This document shows, piece by piece, positions 19,190 through 29,093 of a stretch of DNA of 64,000 bases. The translations under genes were made by a program, and so were the position numbers. The notes beneath the pieces were generated by a model. That model was given only the letters and a program-made list of their open reading frames with translations, made no database searches and had not been told where the DNA came from. Source of the DNA: Roseovarius spongiae (GTDB taxonomy: Bacteria > Pseudomonadota > Alphaproteobacteria > Rhodobacterales > Rhodobacteraceae). How positions within the stretch are numbered: position 1 is the first letter of the stretch; every line of letters begins with the position of its first letter. The stretch lies in NCBI RefSeq assembly GCF_003651245.1, contig NZ_RAPE01000005.1:1-64000 (forward strand), given 5' to 3'.

Positions 19190-20451
19190 CGTTCGACGAC
19201 AGCCATCCCGGCATCGCCGGATTGCCGGATTACGCCGGCCTGATGCAGCAATCGGTGGACACCCTTTTGAGCGAAGGTCGCTATCGCGTCTTTCAGGAAC
19301 ACAACCGCATCGTCGGCAGCTTTCCGTGGTCGATGGCCGTGGCGGGGGCCGAGAACCGCCGCATCGCCGTCTGGTGCTCCAACGATTACCTCGGGATGGG
19401 CCAGCATCCAGAGGTGCGCGCCGCGATGAAGCGCGCGATCGACGATTTCGGCGCCGGCGCGGGGGGCACGCGCAACATTTCCGGCAATCACGGGCCGATC
19501 GTGGCGCTGGAGCGTGAACTGGCCGCGCTGCACGGCAAGGAGGGCGCGCTGGTCTTCGGCTGCGGCTACCTCGCCAATCTCGCCACCATCTCGACGCTGG
19601 GGCAACTGCTGCCGGATTGCGTGATCCTGTCGGACGCGCTGAACCACGCCTCGATGATCCAGGGCGTGCTGGCCAGCCGCGCGGAAAAGCGCATCTTCCG
19701 GCATAACGACATGAACCACCTGCGCGAGTTGCTGGCGGAGATCCCGCGCGAGCGGTGCAAGATCATCGCGTTCGAGTCGGTCTATTCGATGGATGGCGAC
19801 ATCGCCCCCATCAACGAGATCGTGGACATCGCCCGCGACTTCGGCGCGCTGACCTATCTCGACGAGGTGCACGCCGTGGGCATGTACGGCCCGACCGGCG
19901 CGGGCGTCGCCGAACGCGAGGGGCTGGCCGACCGGATCGACATCATCCAGGGGACGCTGGCCAAGGCCTACGGCGTGATCGGCGGCTACATCGCGGCGCG
20001 CGCCTCCGTCATCGACGCGATCCGCAGCCACGCCAACGGCTTTATCTTCACCAGCGCCATTCCTCCCGCCGTGGCCGCGGGCGCGCTGGCTTCCGTCCGC
20101 CACCTGCGCCAGAGCGAGACCGAACGCGCGGCCCTGCGGGAACGCGCCACGCGCCTGCGTGGCCTGCTGCGCGACAACCGGATACCCTTCCTCGACGCGC
20201 CCAGCCATATCGTGCCGGTAATTGTGGGCGACCCGGTCAAGTGCAAGGCGCTGTGCGACCGGCTGCTGGACAACCACGCCATCTATCTTCAGCCGATCAA
20301 CTATCCCACCGTTCCGCGCGGCGCCGAACGGCTGCGCATGACCGCCTCGCCGCTGCATACCGATGCGATGATGGACGATCTGGCGGCGGCGCTGGCGCAA
20401 TGCTGGAAGGAGTTGCAACTGCCCTTTGTCCATGCCGGGAGGGCGCCCTGA
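19186..20451 (+). CDS. hemA: 5-aminolevulinate synthase (C4 pathway)
   Basis: The 421-aa PLP enzyme condenses glycine and succinyl-CoA to 5-aminolevulinate, the first heme precursor. It begins with the [14 protein letters not shown] N-terminus. [24 protein letters not shown] and [13 protein letters not shown] follow, and the PLP lysine sits in [15 protein letters not shown]. All are classic ALAS blocks. The unusual feature is the position: it is locked between ccmI (4-bp overlap) and ccmE (1-bp overlap). Rhodobacteraceae often carry two ALAS genes (hemA and hemT), so this may be a specialised isozyme. Whether another copy exists cannot be seen here. Confidence 0.93.
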   Translation: MTFDDSHPGIAGLPDYAGLMQQSVDTLLSEGRYRVFQEHNRIVGSFPWSMAVAGAENRRIAVWCSNDYLGMGQHPEVRAAMKRAIDDFGAGAGGTRNISGNHGPIVALERELAALHGKEGALVFGCGYLANLATISTLGQLLPDCVILSDALNHASMIQGVLASRAEKRIFRHNDMNHLRELLAEIPRERCKIIAFESVYSMDGDIAPINEIVDIARDFGALTYLDEVHAVGMYGPTGAGVAEREGLADRIDIIQGTLAKAYGVIGGYIAARASVIDAIRSHANGFIFTSAIPPAVAAGALASVRHLRQSETERAALRERATRLRGLLRDNRIPFLDAPSHIVPVIVGDPVKCKALCDRLLDNHAIYLQPINYPTVPRGAERLRMTASPLHTDAMMDDLAAALAQCWKELQLPFVHAGRAP

Positions 20452-20861
20452 TGGCCAGCCTGCGCAAAGCCCGCCGCGTCCGGCTGATCGCGTTCGCCAG
20501 CGTCGCGCTTGTGCTGGCGACGACGCTGATCGGCTATGCCATGCGCGACGGCATCCAGTTCTTTCGCACCCCGTCCCAGGCGCTGGCCACCGCGCCCGAC
20601 GCCGCCGAAATTTTCCGGCTGGGCGGCATGGTGGAACCGGGAAGCCTCGTGCGGGACGGCGCCTCGGTCCGGTTCAGGCTGACGGACGGGGAGCAGGCCA
20701 TCGCGGTATCCTACAGCGGCCTGCTGCCCGATCTGTTCGCCGAAAACGAGGGCGCCATCGCGACCGGCGCCCTGCGGGACGGGGAATTCCGGGCGACGGA
20801 AATCCTCGCCAAGCACGACGAGGATTACATGCCGCGCGAACTCGCCGATCTTTCGCCCTGA
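20451..20861 (+). CDS. ccmE: Periplasmic heme chaperone CcmE
   Basis: The 136-aa protein has one N-terminal TM anchor (about 10-30) and a beta-barrel periplasmic domain. LAKHDEDYMP near the C-terminus holds the histidine that binds heme covalently (His130 in E. coli CcmE). It receives heme exported by CcmABCD and hands it to CcmF. CcmABCD are not in this window. It overlaps the hemA stop by one base (TGATG) and is the last gene of the mocR operon. Confidence 0.94.
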   Translation: MASLRKARRVRLIAFASVALVLATTLIGYAMRDGIQFFRTPSQALATAPDAAEIFRLGGMVEPGSLVRDGASVRFRLTDGEQAIAVSYSGLLPDLFAENEGAIATGALRDGEFRATEILAKHDEDYMPRELADLSP

Positions 20862-20973
20862 GCCGGATCACTAAAATACGACGGAGATTCCAGCGCGCCG
20901 CCCGGTTTGCGTTAAGCATGCATTGAGCCGCGCGCGCTAGCGTCACGAGGCAAGCTCGAAGGGGAATTGCCTT

Positions 20974-22503
20974 ATGAAACCGTGGCGCAACCCGTTTCCG
21001 CCCGAACTGGGCCAGCATCTGCGCGATGGCCTTCTGGGGCCGCCCGCGCTGGCGCTGCTGCCGGCCGGGGTGCTCGCCGGGTTCTGGATCGGCGGAGAGG
21101 CGGCGCTGATCGCGGTCGCGCTGGGCTACCCGGCCTGCCTTGCGCTGGCCCGGTTGCGACCGCCCCCGGCCCCCGCGACGGGCGAGGTCGAGGGGCGCGC
21201 CGGATTCGCCGAAGCGGTCGCCGCCAACCTGCGCGTTGCGGTGGATTCCTCGCGTCATACGGGGTGCATCCTGTTCGAGCTGGACGATCACGCCGAATTG
21301 AACGCGCGCCACGGGCAGGCCGCCACCGATGAGATGATGCAGACGCTGTTCGCGCGGATGCAGTCGGTTCTGCGCAGCCGCGACGTGACCTGCCGGCTCG
21401 ATCCGCCGCTCTTCGCGGTGTCGGTCGCGCCCGTCCGGCGGCTCAACCTCGGCGACGGGTTGCACATGGCCGGCCGGGTGCAGGCCGCGCTGGAGGAGCC
21501 TCTCGTGCTTGACGGAACGACCGTCTATGTCAGCGCGTCCGCGGGCCTCGCGCTCGACACGCAACTGCGCCGCAGGACCGGCCCCGCGCTGATCGAGGCC
21601 GCGGAAACCGCGCTGGCCGAGGCGCGCCGCCACGGCCCCTCGGCGCTGCGCGCCTATTCGCCCGAGATGCACGCGCCCCCCGTCCTGCGCGACGCGGCGT
21701 TCGCCGACGCCGCATGCGAGGCGCTCGAGAACGGGCAGATCGGCCCGTGGTTCCAGCCGCAAATCTCAACCGATACCGGCAAGGTCACCGGGTTCGAGGC
21801 GCTGGCGCGCTGGAACCACCCGGTCCGCGGCATGGTCTCGCCGGCGGAATTCCTGCCGGCGCTGGAACAGGCGAGCCGCCTCGAGCGGCTGGGCGAGGTG
21901 ATCCTTCACGGCGCGCTGGGCATGGTGAAATCCTGGGACGCCGCGGGAATCGACGCGCCCACTGTCGGCGTCAACTTCGCGCCCGACGAACTGCGCAATC
22001 CGCAGCTGCCCGAACGGATCGAGTGGGAACTGGACCGCTTCGGCCTCGCGCCCGAGCGGCTGACGGTGGAGATCCTCGAAACCGTGGTGTCGACCGCGCC
22101 GGACGATACGGTGGCGCGCAATATCGCCGCGTTGTCGCGGCTCGGCTGTCGCATCGACCTAGACGATTTCGGCACCGGCCACGCCTCGATCTCGTCGATC
22201 CGCCGGTTCGACGTGCAGCGTCTCAAGATCGATCGTTCCTTCGTGATGAAGGTCGACCGCGATCCCGAACAGCAGCGGATGATCGCGACCATCCTGCTGA
22301 TGGCCGAGCAGCTGGGGCTCGACACGCTGGCCGAAGGCGTGGAAACCGCCGGAGAACACGCGATGCTCGGGCAGTTGGGCTGCGGGCACGTGCAGGGTTT
22401 CGGCATCGCCCGCCCGATGCCGCCCGAACGGACCATCGACTGGGTCCGCGCCCACCTGCAGAAGCTGGACCTGCCTCCGCGGATCGGCCGCCGCACCGGC
22501 TGA
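20974..22503 (+). CDS. c-di-GMP phosphodiesterase, degenerate GGDEF plus EAL
   Basis: The 509-aa protein has two N-terminal hydrophobic segments (about 25-60). A GGDEF-like domain (about 70-225) follows, whose active-site motif is replaced (RLDPPLFAV where RxGGDEFxV is expected). The EAL domain (about 240-500) appears intact: FEALARWNHP, VNFAP, EILET, DDFGTG, LKIDRSF, EGVET and VQGF carry the metal and catalytic residues. It probably hydrolyses c-di-GMP without making it. It starts about 110 bp after ccmE, so co-regulation with the hao/ccm block is possible but unshown. Confidence 0.88.
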   Translation: MKPWRNPFPPELGQHLRDGLLGPPALALLPAGVLAGFWIGGEAALIAVALGYPACLALARLRPPPAPATGEVEGRAGFAEAVAANLRVAVDSSRHTGCILFELDDHAELNARHGQAATDEMMQTLFARMQSVLRSRDVTCRLDPPLFAVSVAPVRRLNLGDGLHMAGRVQAALEEPLVLDGTTVYVSASAGLALDTQLRRRTGPALIEAAETALAEARRHGPSALRAYSPEMHAPPVLRDAAFADAACEALENGQIGPWFQPQISTDTGKVTGFEALARWNHPVRGMVSPAEFLPALEQASRLERLGEVILHGALGMVKSWDAAGIDAPTVGVNFAPDELRNPQLPERIEWELDRFGLAPERLTVEILETVVSTAPDDTVARNIAALSRLGCRIDLDDFGTGHASISSIRRFDVQRLKIDRSFVMKVDRDPEQQRMIATILLMAEQLGLDTLAEGVETAGEHAMLGQLGCGHVQGFGIARPMPPERTIDWVRAHLQKLDLPPRIGRRTG

Positions 22504-22626
22504 GGTCGCGCGCGGCGTGGTGAAACCCGCGCGGGCGACGGGGATTCAGGCAAATCCGCTTGACCTTTGGCCGCACAAATCGTTGAACCCTCCCGACCCT
22601 CATAAAACAAGTGGTGGCCGGCCGGC

Positions 22627-24471
22627 ATGGACGATCAGAACAAGAACCTCATTCTCGCAACCGCGCTCAGCTTCCTCGTGATCCTGATCTGGTTCGTGCT
22701 CTTCCCGCCGCCCGAGCAGGCGCCGGTCGAGCCGAACGCGCCGATCAGCGCGCAGGACGACCAGGCCGCGGCGGATGCGAACGCCCCGGCCTCGGCCCCG
22801 GCCGCGGCGGACGGCGTTGTCACGGAGGAAACCCCTGCCCCCGAGGCCAAGGCGAGCGACGCGCCGCGCATCGCCATCGACACGCCCAGCATAGAGGGGA
22901 CCATATCGCTCGAGGGTGGGCGGATCGACGATCTGTCGCTCAAGAACTACCACGAGACGATCGATCCCGAATCGCCGGACGTGGAGCTGCTGACCCCAGT
23001 GAGCGGCAAGGAGCCGCATTACGCGTTGTTCGGCTGGGCGCCGGGCCAGGGCCTGAGCGCGGACACGGTGCCGGGCGCCAACACCCTCTGGACGCAGGAG
23101 GGAACCGGCGCGCTGACCCCGGATACGCCGGTCACGCTGACATGGGACAACGGCGCGGGGCTGACCTTCCGCCGGGTGATCTCGGTCGACGACAACTTCA
23201 TGTTCAACGTCACCCAATCGGTCGAGAACACCGGTGACGCGACCGTGACGCTCGCGCCCTACGGCATCCTCGCGCGGCACGGGATTCCTTCGGACATCAA
23301 GCAGTTCTTCATCCTGCACGAAGGCGCGATCCGCATGGTCGACGGCCAGCTGAGCGAAATCGACTACGACGATTTCGAAAGCGCCGGAGAGCACAAGAAT
23401 ATCGCGGTCGCCGCCAATGGCTGGACCGGGTTTACCGATCACTACTGGATGACGACGCTCATTCCCGAGCCGGGAAAACCCTTTTCCCTCAGCATGTTCG
23501 AGGACAAGAGGCGCAACATCTACCAGACCACGACCAAGCAGCCGACCGTCAGCCTCGCCCCCGGCGCGAGCGCCAGCGCCGAAACCCGCCTCTTCGCCGG
23601 CGCCAAGGAATGGGACACGATCCGCCATTACCAGAACGAGGAGGGCGTCGAGGGCTTCGTCGATTCGATCGACTGGGGCTGGTTCTTTTTCCTGACCAAG
23701 CCGATCTTCGCCGTGCTGCACTGGCTGAACCAGCTCATCGGCAACATGGGCTGGGCGATCATCGGCCTGACCGTTCTGATCAAGGCGCTGCTGCTGCCGC
23801 TGGCCTATAAATCCTACGTCTCCATGGCGCGGATGAAAGAGCTTCAACCCGAGATGGAGAAGATCAAGGAGCGCGCCGGCGACGACAAGCAGGCGATGCA
23901 GAAAGAGGTGATGGCGCTCTACAAGAAGGAAAAGGTGAACCCCGCCTCGGGCTGCCTGCCGATCCTGTTGCAGATCCCGATCTTCTTTTCGCTCTACAAG
24001 GTGATCTTCGTCACGCTCGAGCTGCGCCACGCGCCGTGGATCGGCTGGATCCGCGACCTGAGCGCGCCCGATCCCTCGTCGCTCTACAACCTCTGGGGAC
24101 TGCTGCCCTGGGCCGCGCCCGAACCCGGCTCGATCCTGGCGCTGATCTTCATCGGCGTGCTGCCGCTGTTCCTCGGGATCTCTATGTTCCTGCAACAGAA
24201 GCTGAACCCGTCGCCGACGGACCCGACGCAGAAGATGATCTTCGCCTGGATGCCCTGGGTATTCATGTTCATGCTGGGCAGCTTCGCCAGCGGGCTGGTG
24301 CTCTACTGGATCGCGAACAACACGATCACCTTCATCCAGCAATACGCGATCATGCGCAGCCAGGGCTACAAGCCCGACGTCTTTGGCAACATCAAGGACA
24401 GCTTCGCCCGCAGCCCGTCCGGAAAATCCGGCGACGGCGGCGGCAAGACGGACAAGGGGGGAGGAAAGTAA
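22627..24471 (+). CDS. yidC: Membrane protein insertase YidC
   Basis: The 614-aa insertase has an N-terminal TM (about 7-25), a large periplasmic domain (about 60-340) with an Ala/Pro-rich linker, and the C-terminal 60KD_IMP core. The core contains NMGWAIIGLTVLIKALLLPL and KEKVNPASGCLPILLQIPIF, with a positively charged tail. It inserts membrane proteins alone or with SecYEG. It is followed without gap by the MOSC gene, then engB and argB. Confidence 0.96.
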   Translation: MDDQNKNLILATALSFLVILIWFVLFPPPEQAPVEPNAPISAQDDQAAADANAPASAPAAADGVVTEETPAPEAKASDAPRIAIDTPSIEGTISLEGGRIDDLSLKNYHETIDPESPDVELLTPVSGKEPHYALFGWAPGQGLSADTVPGANTLWTQEGTGALTPDTPVTLTWDNGAGLTFRRVISVDDNFMFNVTQSVENTGDATVTLAPYGILARHGIPSDIKQFFILHEGAIRMVDGQLSEIDYDDFESAGEHKNIAVAANGWTGFTDHYWMTTLIPEPGKPFSLSMFEDKRRNIYQTTTKQPTVSLAPGASASAETRLFAGAKEWDTIRHYQNEEGVEGFVDSIDWGWFFFLTKPIFAVLHWLNQLIGNMGWAIIGLTVLIKALLLPLAYKSYVSMARMKELQPEMEKIKERAGDDKQAMQKEVMALYKKEKVNPASGCLPILLQIPIFFSLYKVIFVTLELRHAPWIGWIRDLSAPDPSSLYNLWGLLPWAAPEPGSILALIFIGVLPLFLGISMFLQQKLNPSPTDPTQKMIFAWMPWVFMFMLGSFASGLVLYWIANNTITFIQQYAIMRSQGYKPDVFGNIKDSFARSPSGKSGDGGGKTDKGGGK

Positions 24472-25215
24472 ATGGCCAATGTCGCCGCGCTCTGGCGCCA
24501 CCCGATCAAGAGCCACGGCCGCGAGGCGCTGCAAAGCGTCGAGCTGACCGCCGGCGGCACGCTGCCCTGGGACCGCCGCTGGGCCGTCAGCCACGAGGCC
24601 ACCCGCGCGGAGCCGGGCGAATGGGGGCCGTCGGCCAACTGGACCATCGCCGCGAAGGTGCTGCCGCTGATGGCGATCACCGCCACGTCGGACGAGGCCG
24701 CCGGAACCGTCACCCTGCGCCACCCGGAGCGGCCCGATCTGACCTTCGATCCCGACACCGAGGTCGACGCCTTCCTCGAATGGGAAAAGCCCCTGCTGCC
24801 CGAGAACCGCGCCCAATCCACCGGCATCGTGAGAGCGCGGGAGCGGGCGATGACGGATACGGAGTTCCCCTCGGTCAGCATTCTCAACCTCGCCAGCAGC
24901 ACCGATCTGGGGATGCACATGGGGCAGGCGCTGTCGCCGCATCGCTGGCGCTGCAACATCCACCTCGAGGGGCTGGCCCCCTGGGAGGAGAACGGCTGGA
25001 TCGGCAAGACGCTGCGCATCGGCGAGGCCGAGTTCGAGGTACGCGAGCCGATCGAGCGCTGCCGCGCGACCACCGCGGACCCCGAGACGGGGCGCGCGGA
25101 CGGCGACACGCTCAAGGCGCTGAACGCCAATTTCGGCAACCAGAACTGCGGCGTCTACACTTTCGTCACGAAGGGCGGGCGGGTCAGCGTCGGGGACGAG
25201 ATCGAACTGCCGTGA
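24472..25215 (+). CDS. MOSC-domain protein
   Basis: The 247-aa protein carries a MOSC N-terminal barrel start (LWRHPIKSHGREAL) and a C-terminal MOSC domain. ERCRATTADPETG and NFGNQNCGVY include the conserved cysteine. MOSC proteins are thought to bind or deliver sulfur or molybdenum cofactor species. The substrate here is unknown. The ATG immediately follows the yidC stop, and the stop overlaps the GTG start of engB. Confidence 0.85.
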   Translation: MANVAALWRHPIKSHGREALQSVELTAGGTLPWDRRWAVSHEATRAEPGEWGPSANWTIAAKVLPLMAITATSDEAAGTVTLRHPERPDLTFDPDTEVDAFLEWEKPLLPENRAQSTGIVRARERAMTDTEFPSVSILNLASSTDLGMHMGQALSPHRWRCNIHLEGLAPWEENGWIGKTLRIGEAEFEVREPIERCRATTADPETGRADGDTLKALNANFGNQNCGVYTFVTKGGRVSVGDEIELP

Positions 25216-25865
25216 GCGCCCTGCCCTTTCCCCTGGCGAAGACGCCCGACGCGGAGATCGCCGAGCGGGGGCGGCGGCTCTTCGCGGGCGAAACGCGCTT
25301 TGTCAAAGGCGTCGTCGACATGGCCGGCCTACCCTCCGGCGACCGCCCCGAGGTGTGTTTCGCCGGGCGTTCGAACGTCGGCAAGTCGACGCTGATCAAC
25401 GCGCTGACCGGACGCCGCGCGCTGGCGCGGGCGTCCAACACGCCGGGGCGCACGCAGGAGATCAACTTTTTCGCACTGGGCGAGGAATGCTACCTCGTCG
25501 ATCTGCCGGGCTATGGTTATGCCAACGCGCCGCTGCCGGTGGTCGAGAAATGGCAGCGCCTGCTGAAAAGCTACCTGTCGGGGCGTCAGACCCTGCGCCG
25601 CGCCTTCGTGCTGATCGACACCCGCCACGGCGTGAAGCCGGTGGACGAGGAGATCATGGCGCTGCTCGACAGCGCCGCCGTCACCTTCCAATGCGTGATG
25701 ACCAAGGCCGACAAGGTCAGGGGCGCCGAACGCGACCGCGTGCTGGAACAGGTGCGCGCCGCGCTCGCCAAACATCCCGCCGCCTTCCCCGAGATCGTGC
25801 TGACCTCGGCCGAGAAGGGCGAGGGCGTCGACGTGCTGCGGTCCATCATCGCCGGCATCGACTGA
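25212..25865 (+). CDS. engB: Ribosome biogenesis GTPase EngB/YsxC
   Basis: The 217-aa GTPase shows G1 [17 protein letters not shown]3 DLPGYGYA and G4 TKADK, with a Thr-rich switch I ([13 protein letters not shown]). It acts in 50S subunit assembly. The GTG start at 25212 overlaps the MOSC stop by 4 bp; the longer frame upstream is a shadow of yidC and MOSC. Confidence 0.95.
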   Translation: MSALPFPLAKTPDAEIAERGRRLFAGETRFVKGVVDMAGLPSGDRPEVCFAGRSNVGKSTLINALTGRRALARASNTPGRTQEINFFALGEECYLVDLPGYGYANAPLPVVEKWQRLLKSYLSGRQTLRRAFVLIDTRHGVKPVDEEIMALLDSAAVTFQCVMTKADKVRGAERDRVLEQVRAALAKHPAAFPEIVLTSAEKGEGVDVLRSIIAGID

Positions 25866-25926
25866 GCGGCGCGGCCTTGCGCGCCGTCGCGCCAGCGGCG
25901 ATAACGGCGCGACGAGGGACAACGAG

Positions 25927-26790
25927 ATGAAGCAACGCGACATGAACCGCGACTGGATCGCCACCGCCCGCACGCTGTCCGAGGCGCTGCCCTACCTGCA
26001 ACGCTATGACGGCGCGATCGTGGTCATCAAGTTCGGCGGTCACGCGATGGGCGACGACACGGCGATGGAGACCTTCGCGCGCGATGTGGTGCTGATGCGC
26101 CAGGTCGGGGTGAACCCGGTGATCGTGCATGGCGGCGGCCCGATGATAAACGAGATGCTGGCCAAGCTCGCGATCAAATCCGATTTCGTCGGCGGCAAGC
26201 GCGTGACCGACGCGGCGACGATGGAAGTGGTCGAGATGGTCCTGTCGGGCCGCGTGAACAAGCGCATCGTACAGGCGATCAACGCGCAGGGCGGCCGCGC
26301 GGTGGGGCTGTCGGGCAAGGATGCGAACCTCGTGACCTGTACGCCCGCCGACCCGGCGCTCGGCCTTGTCGGCACGCCCTCAAAGATCGACCCACGCCTG
26401 TTGCACACGCTGTTCCAGGACGATGCGATCCCGGTGATCGCGCCGCTTGGCGCGGGAGAGAGCGGCGAGACGTTCAACATCAACGGCGATACGATGGCAG
26501 GCGCCATCGCCGCCGCGCTCAGGGCCGACCGGCTGTTGCTGCTGACGGACGTGGACGGGGTGCGCGACGCCTCGGGGCGGGTGGTCACGGAACTGACGGC
26601 GGACCAGATCCGCCGCATGACCGCCGAGGGAGTCATCGCCGGCGGCATGATCCCCAAGACCGAGACCGCGCTCGCCGCGATCGAGGGCGGGGTGCGCGCG
26701 GTGGTGATCATCGACGGCCGCGCGCCCAACGCGACGCTGCTGGAACTGTTCACCGATCACGGCGCGGGGTCGATGATCCGCGCCGAGTGA
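25927..26790 (+). CDS. argB: Acetylglutamate kinase
   Basis: The 287-aa amino-acid kinase phosphorylates N-acetylglutamate in arginine synthesis. Visible blocks are [10 protein letters not shown] (phosphate binding), [39 protein letters not shown] and [17 protein letters not shown] precedes the ATG at 25927; MNRDW at 25942 is an alternative start. It completes the yidC-MOSC-engB-argB series after a 61-bp gap. Confidence 0.96.
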   Translation: MKQRDMNRDWIATARTLSEALPYLQRYDGAIVVIKFGGHAMGDDTAMETFARDVVLMRQVGVNPVIVHGGGPMINEMLAKLAIKSDFVGGKRVTDAATMEVVEMVLSGRVNKRIVQAINAQGGRAVGLSGKDANLVTCTPADPALGLVGTPSKIDPRLLHTLFQDDAIPVIAPLGAGESGETFNINGDTMAGAIAAALRADRLLLLTDVDGVRDASGRVVTELTADQIRRMTAEGVIAGGMIPKTETALAAIEGGVRAVVIIDGRAPNATLLELFTDHGAGSMIRAE

Positions 26791-26829
26791 GGGCCTTGCG
26801 CGTTCTCCGGTTTCACATAGGTTCAAGGC

Positions 26830-27624
26830 ATGGAGCATGAGACGATCCTGCGGCTGGGGTTCTTCCTTGGCCTGTTCGCGCTGTTCGCGTGGCTCGAACA
26901 GCGCGCGCCGCGCCGCGCGCGGGCAGAGCCGCTGCGGCGCCGCTGGTTCACCAACTGGGGGATCGTCGTCCTTGACACATTGACGCTGCGCGCGCTCGCC
27001 CTGGGGCTGCCGCTGCTGGCGGTGGGCGCCGCGATCGATGCCCAGGCGCAGGGCTGGGGGGTGATGAACGCGCTCGGCCTGCCGCTGTGGCTTGGCGTGG
27101 TGCTGACGGTCCTGATCTTCGACCTGGCGATCTGGGCGCAGCATCTCGTTACCCACAAGGTGCCGATCCTGTGGCGCATCCACCGGGTGCATCACGCCGA
27201 CCGGGATATCGACGTCAGCACCGCGATCCGCTTTCACCCGGTCGAGATCGGGCTGTCGATGCTGCTGAAGATCGGGCTGGTCTACCTGCTGGGGCCGCCC
27301 GCCATCGGGGTCGTCGCGTTCGAGATCGTGCTCAACGGCACGGCGATGTTCAACCATGCCAACCTCGCGCTTCCCGGCTGGCTCGACGCCGCGCTGCGCA
27401 AGGTGCTGGTCACGCCCGACATGCATCGGGTGCACCACTCCGACATCCGCGCCGAGCATGACAGCAATTACGGCTTTGCCCTGTCGGTCTGGGACCGGAT
27501 CTTCGGCACCTATCGCGCGCAGCCGGGCAAGGGACACGAGGGGATGACGGTCGGCCTGGAATGGCAGGACGACCGCCCGACCAAGCTGGGGTGGAGCCTG
27601 TGGCTGCCGTTTCGCCGGGACTGA
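26830..27624 (+). CDS. Sterol desaturase/fatty acid hydroxylase superfamily
   Basis: The 264-aa integral membrane di-iron oxygenase has four or five hydrophobic segments. Its histidine clusters are HLVTHKVP, HRVHH and later PDMHRVHHSD, matching the HxxxH/HxxHH boxes. Family members hydroxylate or desaturate lipids, sterols or carotenoids. The substrate here is unknown. The end overlaps the proposed GTG start of the next gene, suggesting joint expression with a ferredoxin-like partner. Confidence 0.87.
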   Translation: MEHETILRLGFFLGLFALFAWLEQRAPRRARAEPLRRRWFTNWGIVVLDTLTLRALALGLPLLAVGAAIDAQAQGWGVMNALGLPLWLGVVLTVLIFDLAIWAQHLVTHKVPILWRIHRVHHADRDIDVSTAIRFHPVEIGLSMLLKIGLVYLLGPPAIGVVAFEIVLNGTAMFNHANLALPGWLDAALRKVLVTPDMHRVHHSDIRAEHDSNYGFALSVWDRIFGTYRAQPGKGHEGMTVGLEWQDDRPTKLGWSLWLPFRRD

Positions 27625-28262
27625 GCGGCGTCATCGACGCCGCCGCAAAGGCGCGGCTGATGGTGATGGGCGGGCTGCGCGAGGGCGGCGGCACGATCGT
27701 CCTGCTGGGGCCGGGGCGCGGCTTCTGGCCGCATTTCCGCGACGCGCCCGAGATGCGCGACGGCGCGCCCGACCCGGTCGACCGCTGGTCGCAGCGGGTG
27801 ATCGGGGCGATGGCGGCGGAATTGGGCGCCGAGGCGCTCTTTCCCTTCGGCGGGCCGCCCTACCAGCCGTTCCTGCGCTGGGCCATCGCGTCGGGGCGCG
27901 CGTGGCAGAGCCCGGCGGGGATGCTGGTGCATGACGAGGCCGGCCTGATGGTGTCCTATCGCGGCGCGCTGCGGTTTGACCATGTCATCGCGCTGCCCGC
28001 ACCGCCCGACGCCGCGCCTTGCGCGACATGCGATGGACAGCCTTGCCTGACCGCCTGCCCCGTCGATGCGCTAAGCGCCGCGCGCGGCTACGACGTGGCG
28101 GCGTGTCACGCGCATCTCGACCGCCCGGCGGGCCGGGACTGCATGGAGGAAGGCTGCCGCGCGCGTCGTGCCTGCCCTGTCAGCCAGCGGTTCGACCGCA
28201 CGGCCGAGCAATCGGCCCTGCACATGCGCGCCTTTCATCCCGCCGGCAAGGGCGGTGGATGA
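27600..28262 (+). CDS. 4Fe-4S ferredoxin-like protein
   Basis: The protein of about 220 aa has an N-terminal alpha/beta domain (GGTIVLLGPGRGFWPHF) and a C-terminal cysteine-rich part. CATCDGQPCLTACPVDAL then DCMEEGCRARRACP could ligate up to two 4Fe-4S clusters. The arrangement resembles the ferredoxin portion of QueG-like proteins without the corrinoid domain. GTG at 27600 is one of several possible starts, all overlapping the hydroxylase end. It may pass electrons to the hydroxylase (inference from overlap). It is convergent with bztD, 6 bp apart. Confidence 0.65.
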   Translation: MAAVSPGLSGVIDAAAKARLMVMGGLREGGGTIVLLGPGRGFWPHFRDAPEMRDGAPDPVDRWSQRVIGAMAAELGAEALFPFGGPPYQPFLRWAIASGRAWQSPAGMLVHDEAGLMVSYRGALRFDHVIALPAPPDAAPCATCDGQPCLTACPVDALSAARGYDVAACHAHLDRPAGRDCMEEGCRARRACPVSQRFDRTAEQSALHMRAFHPAGKGGG

Positions 28263-28268
28263 ATCCTC

Positions 28269-29039
28269 TCAGTGGCCGAGAATCTGGCTCAGGAACAGCT
28301 TGGTGCGGTCGGATTGCGGGTTGTTGAAGAACTCCTCGGGTTCGTTCTGCTCCACGATCTGGCCGTCATCCATGAAGATCACCCGGTTCGCCACCTGTCG
28401 GGCGAACCCCATCTCGTGCGTGACGCAGAGCATGGTCATGCCCTCCTCGGCAAGCTCGATCATGGTGTCGAGCACCTCCTTGATCATCTCGGGGTCGAGG
28501 GCGGATGTGGGTTCGTCGAACAGCATGATCCGCGGCTTCATGCAGAGCGAGCGGGCGATCGCGACGCGCTGCTGCTGCCCCCCCGAGAGCTGCCCGGGAT
28601 ACTTGTCCGCCTGTTCGGGAATCTTCACCTTTTCGAGGAAATGCATCGCGGTTTCCTCGGCCTCCCTCTTGGGAATCTTGCGCACCCAGATCGGGGCCAG
28701 GGTGCAGTTCTCGAGGATGGTGAGATGCGGGAAGAGGTTGAAGTGCTGGAAGCACATGCCGACCTCCGAGCGGATCTTGTCCACGTTCTTGAGGTCCGAA
28801 CTGAGCACCGTGCCGTCCACCTCGATCCGGCCCTTCTGATGCTCTTCGAGCGCGTTGATGCAGCGGATCAGCGTCGATTTGCCCGACCCCGAGGGGCCGC
28901 AGATGACGATCCGTTCGCCGCGATAGACGGTGAGGTCGATGTCGCGCAGCACGTGGAAGGTGCCGTACCACTTGTTCATGTTCTGGATCGAGATCGCGAC
29001 CTCGTCCGAGACCTTCATTTTCGGTGCAGCTTCTGCCAT
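28269..29039 (-). CDS. bztD: Glutamate/aspartate ABC transporter ATPase
   Basis: The 256-aa ABC ATPase energises polar amino-acid uptake. Walker A is [15 protein letters not shown], the Q-loop [10 protein letters not shown], the signature [15 protein letters not shown] and Walker [15 protein letters not shown], followed by the H-loop CVTHEMGFA. It is the last gene of the bztABCD (aapJQMP-type) operon on the minus strand. Confidence 0.93.
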   Translation of the reverse strand: MAEAAPKMKVSDEVAISIQNMNKWYGTFHVLRDIDLTVYRGERIVICGPSGSGKSTLIRCINALEEHQKGRIEVDGTVLSSDLKNVDKIRSEVGMCFQHFNLFPHLTILENCTLAPIWVRKIPKREAEETAMHFLEKVKIPEQADKYPGQLSGGQQQRVAIARSLCMKPRIMLFDEPTSALDPEMIKEVLDTMIELAEEGMTMLCVTHEMGFARQVANRVIFMDDGQIVEQNEPEEFFNNPQSDRTKLFLSQILGH

Positions 29040-29093
29040 GTCGTGTGGCCTCCTGTTTTTATTGCCCTGTCGCTTGCGCTTCTTGCGGGCCTG

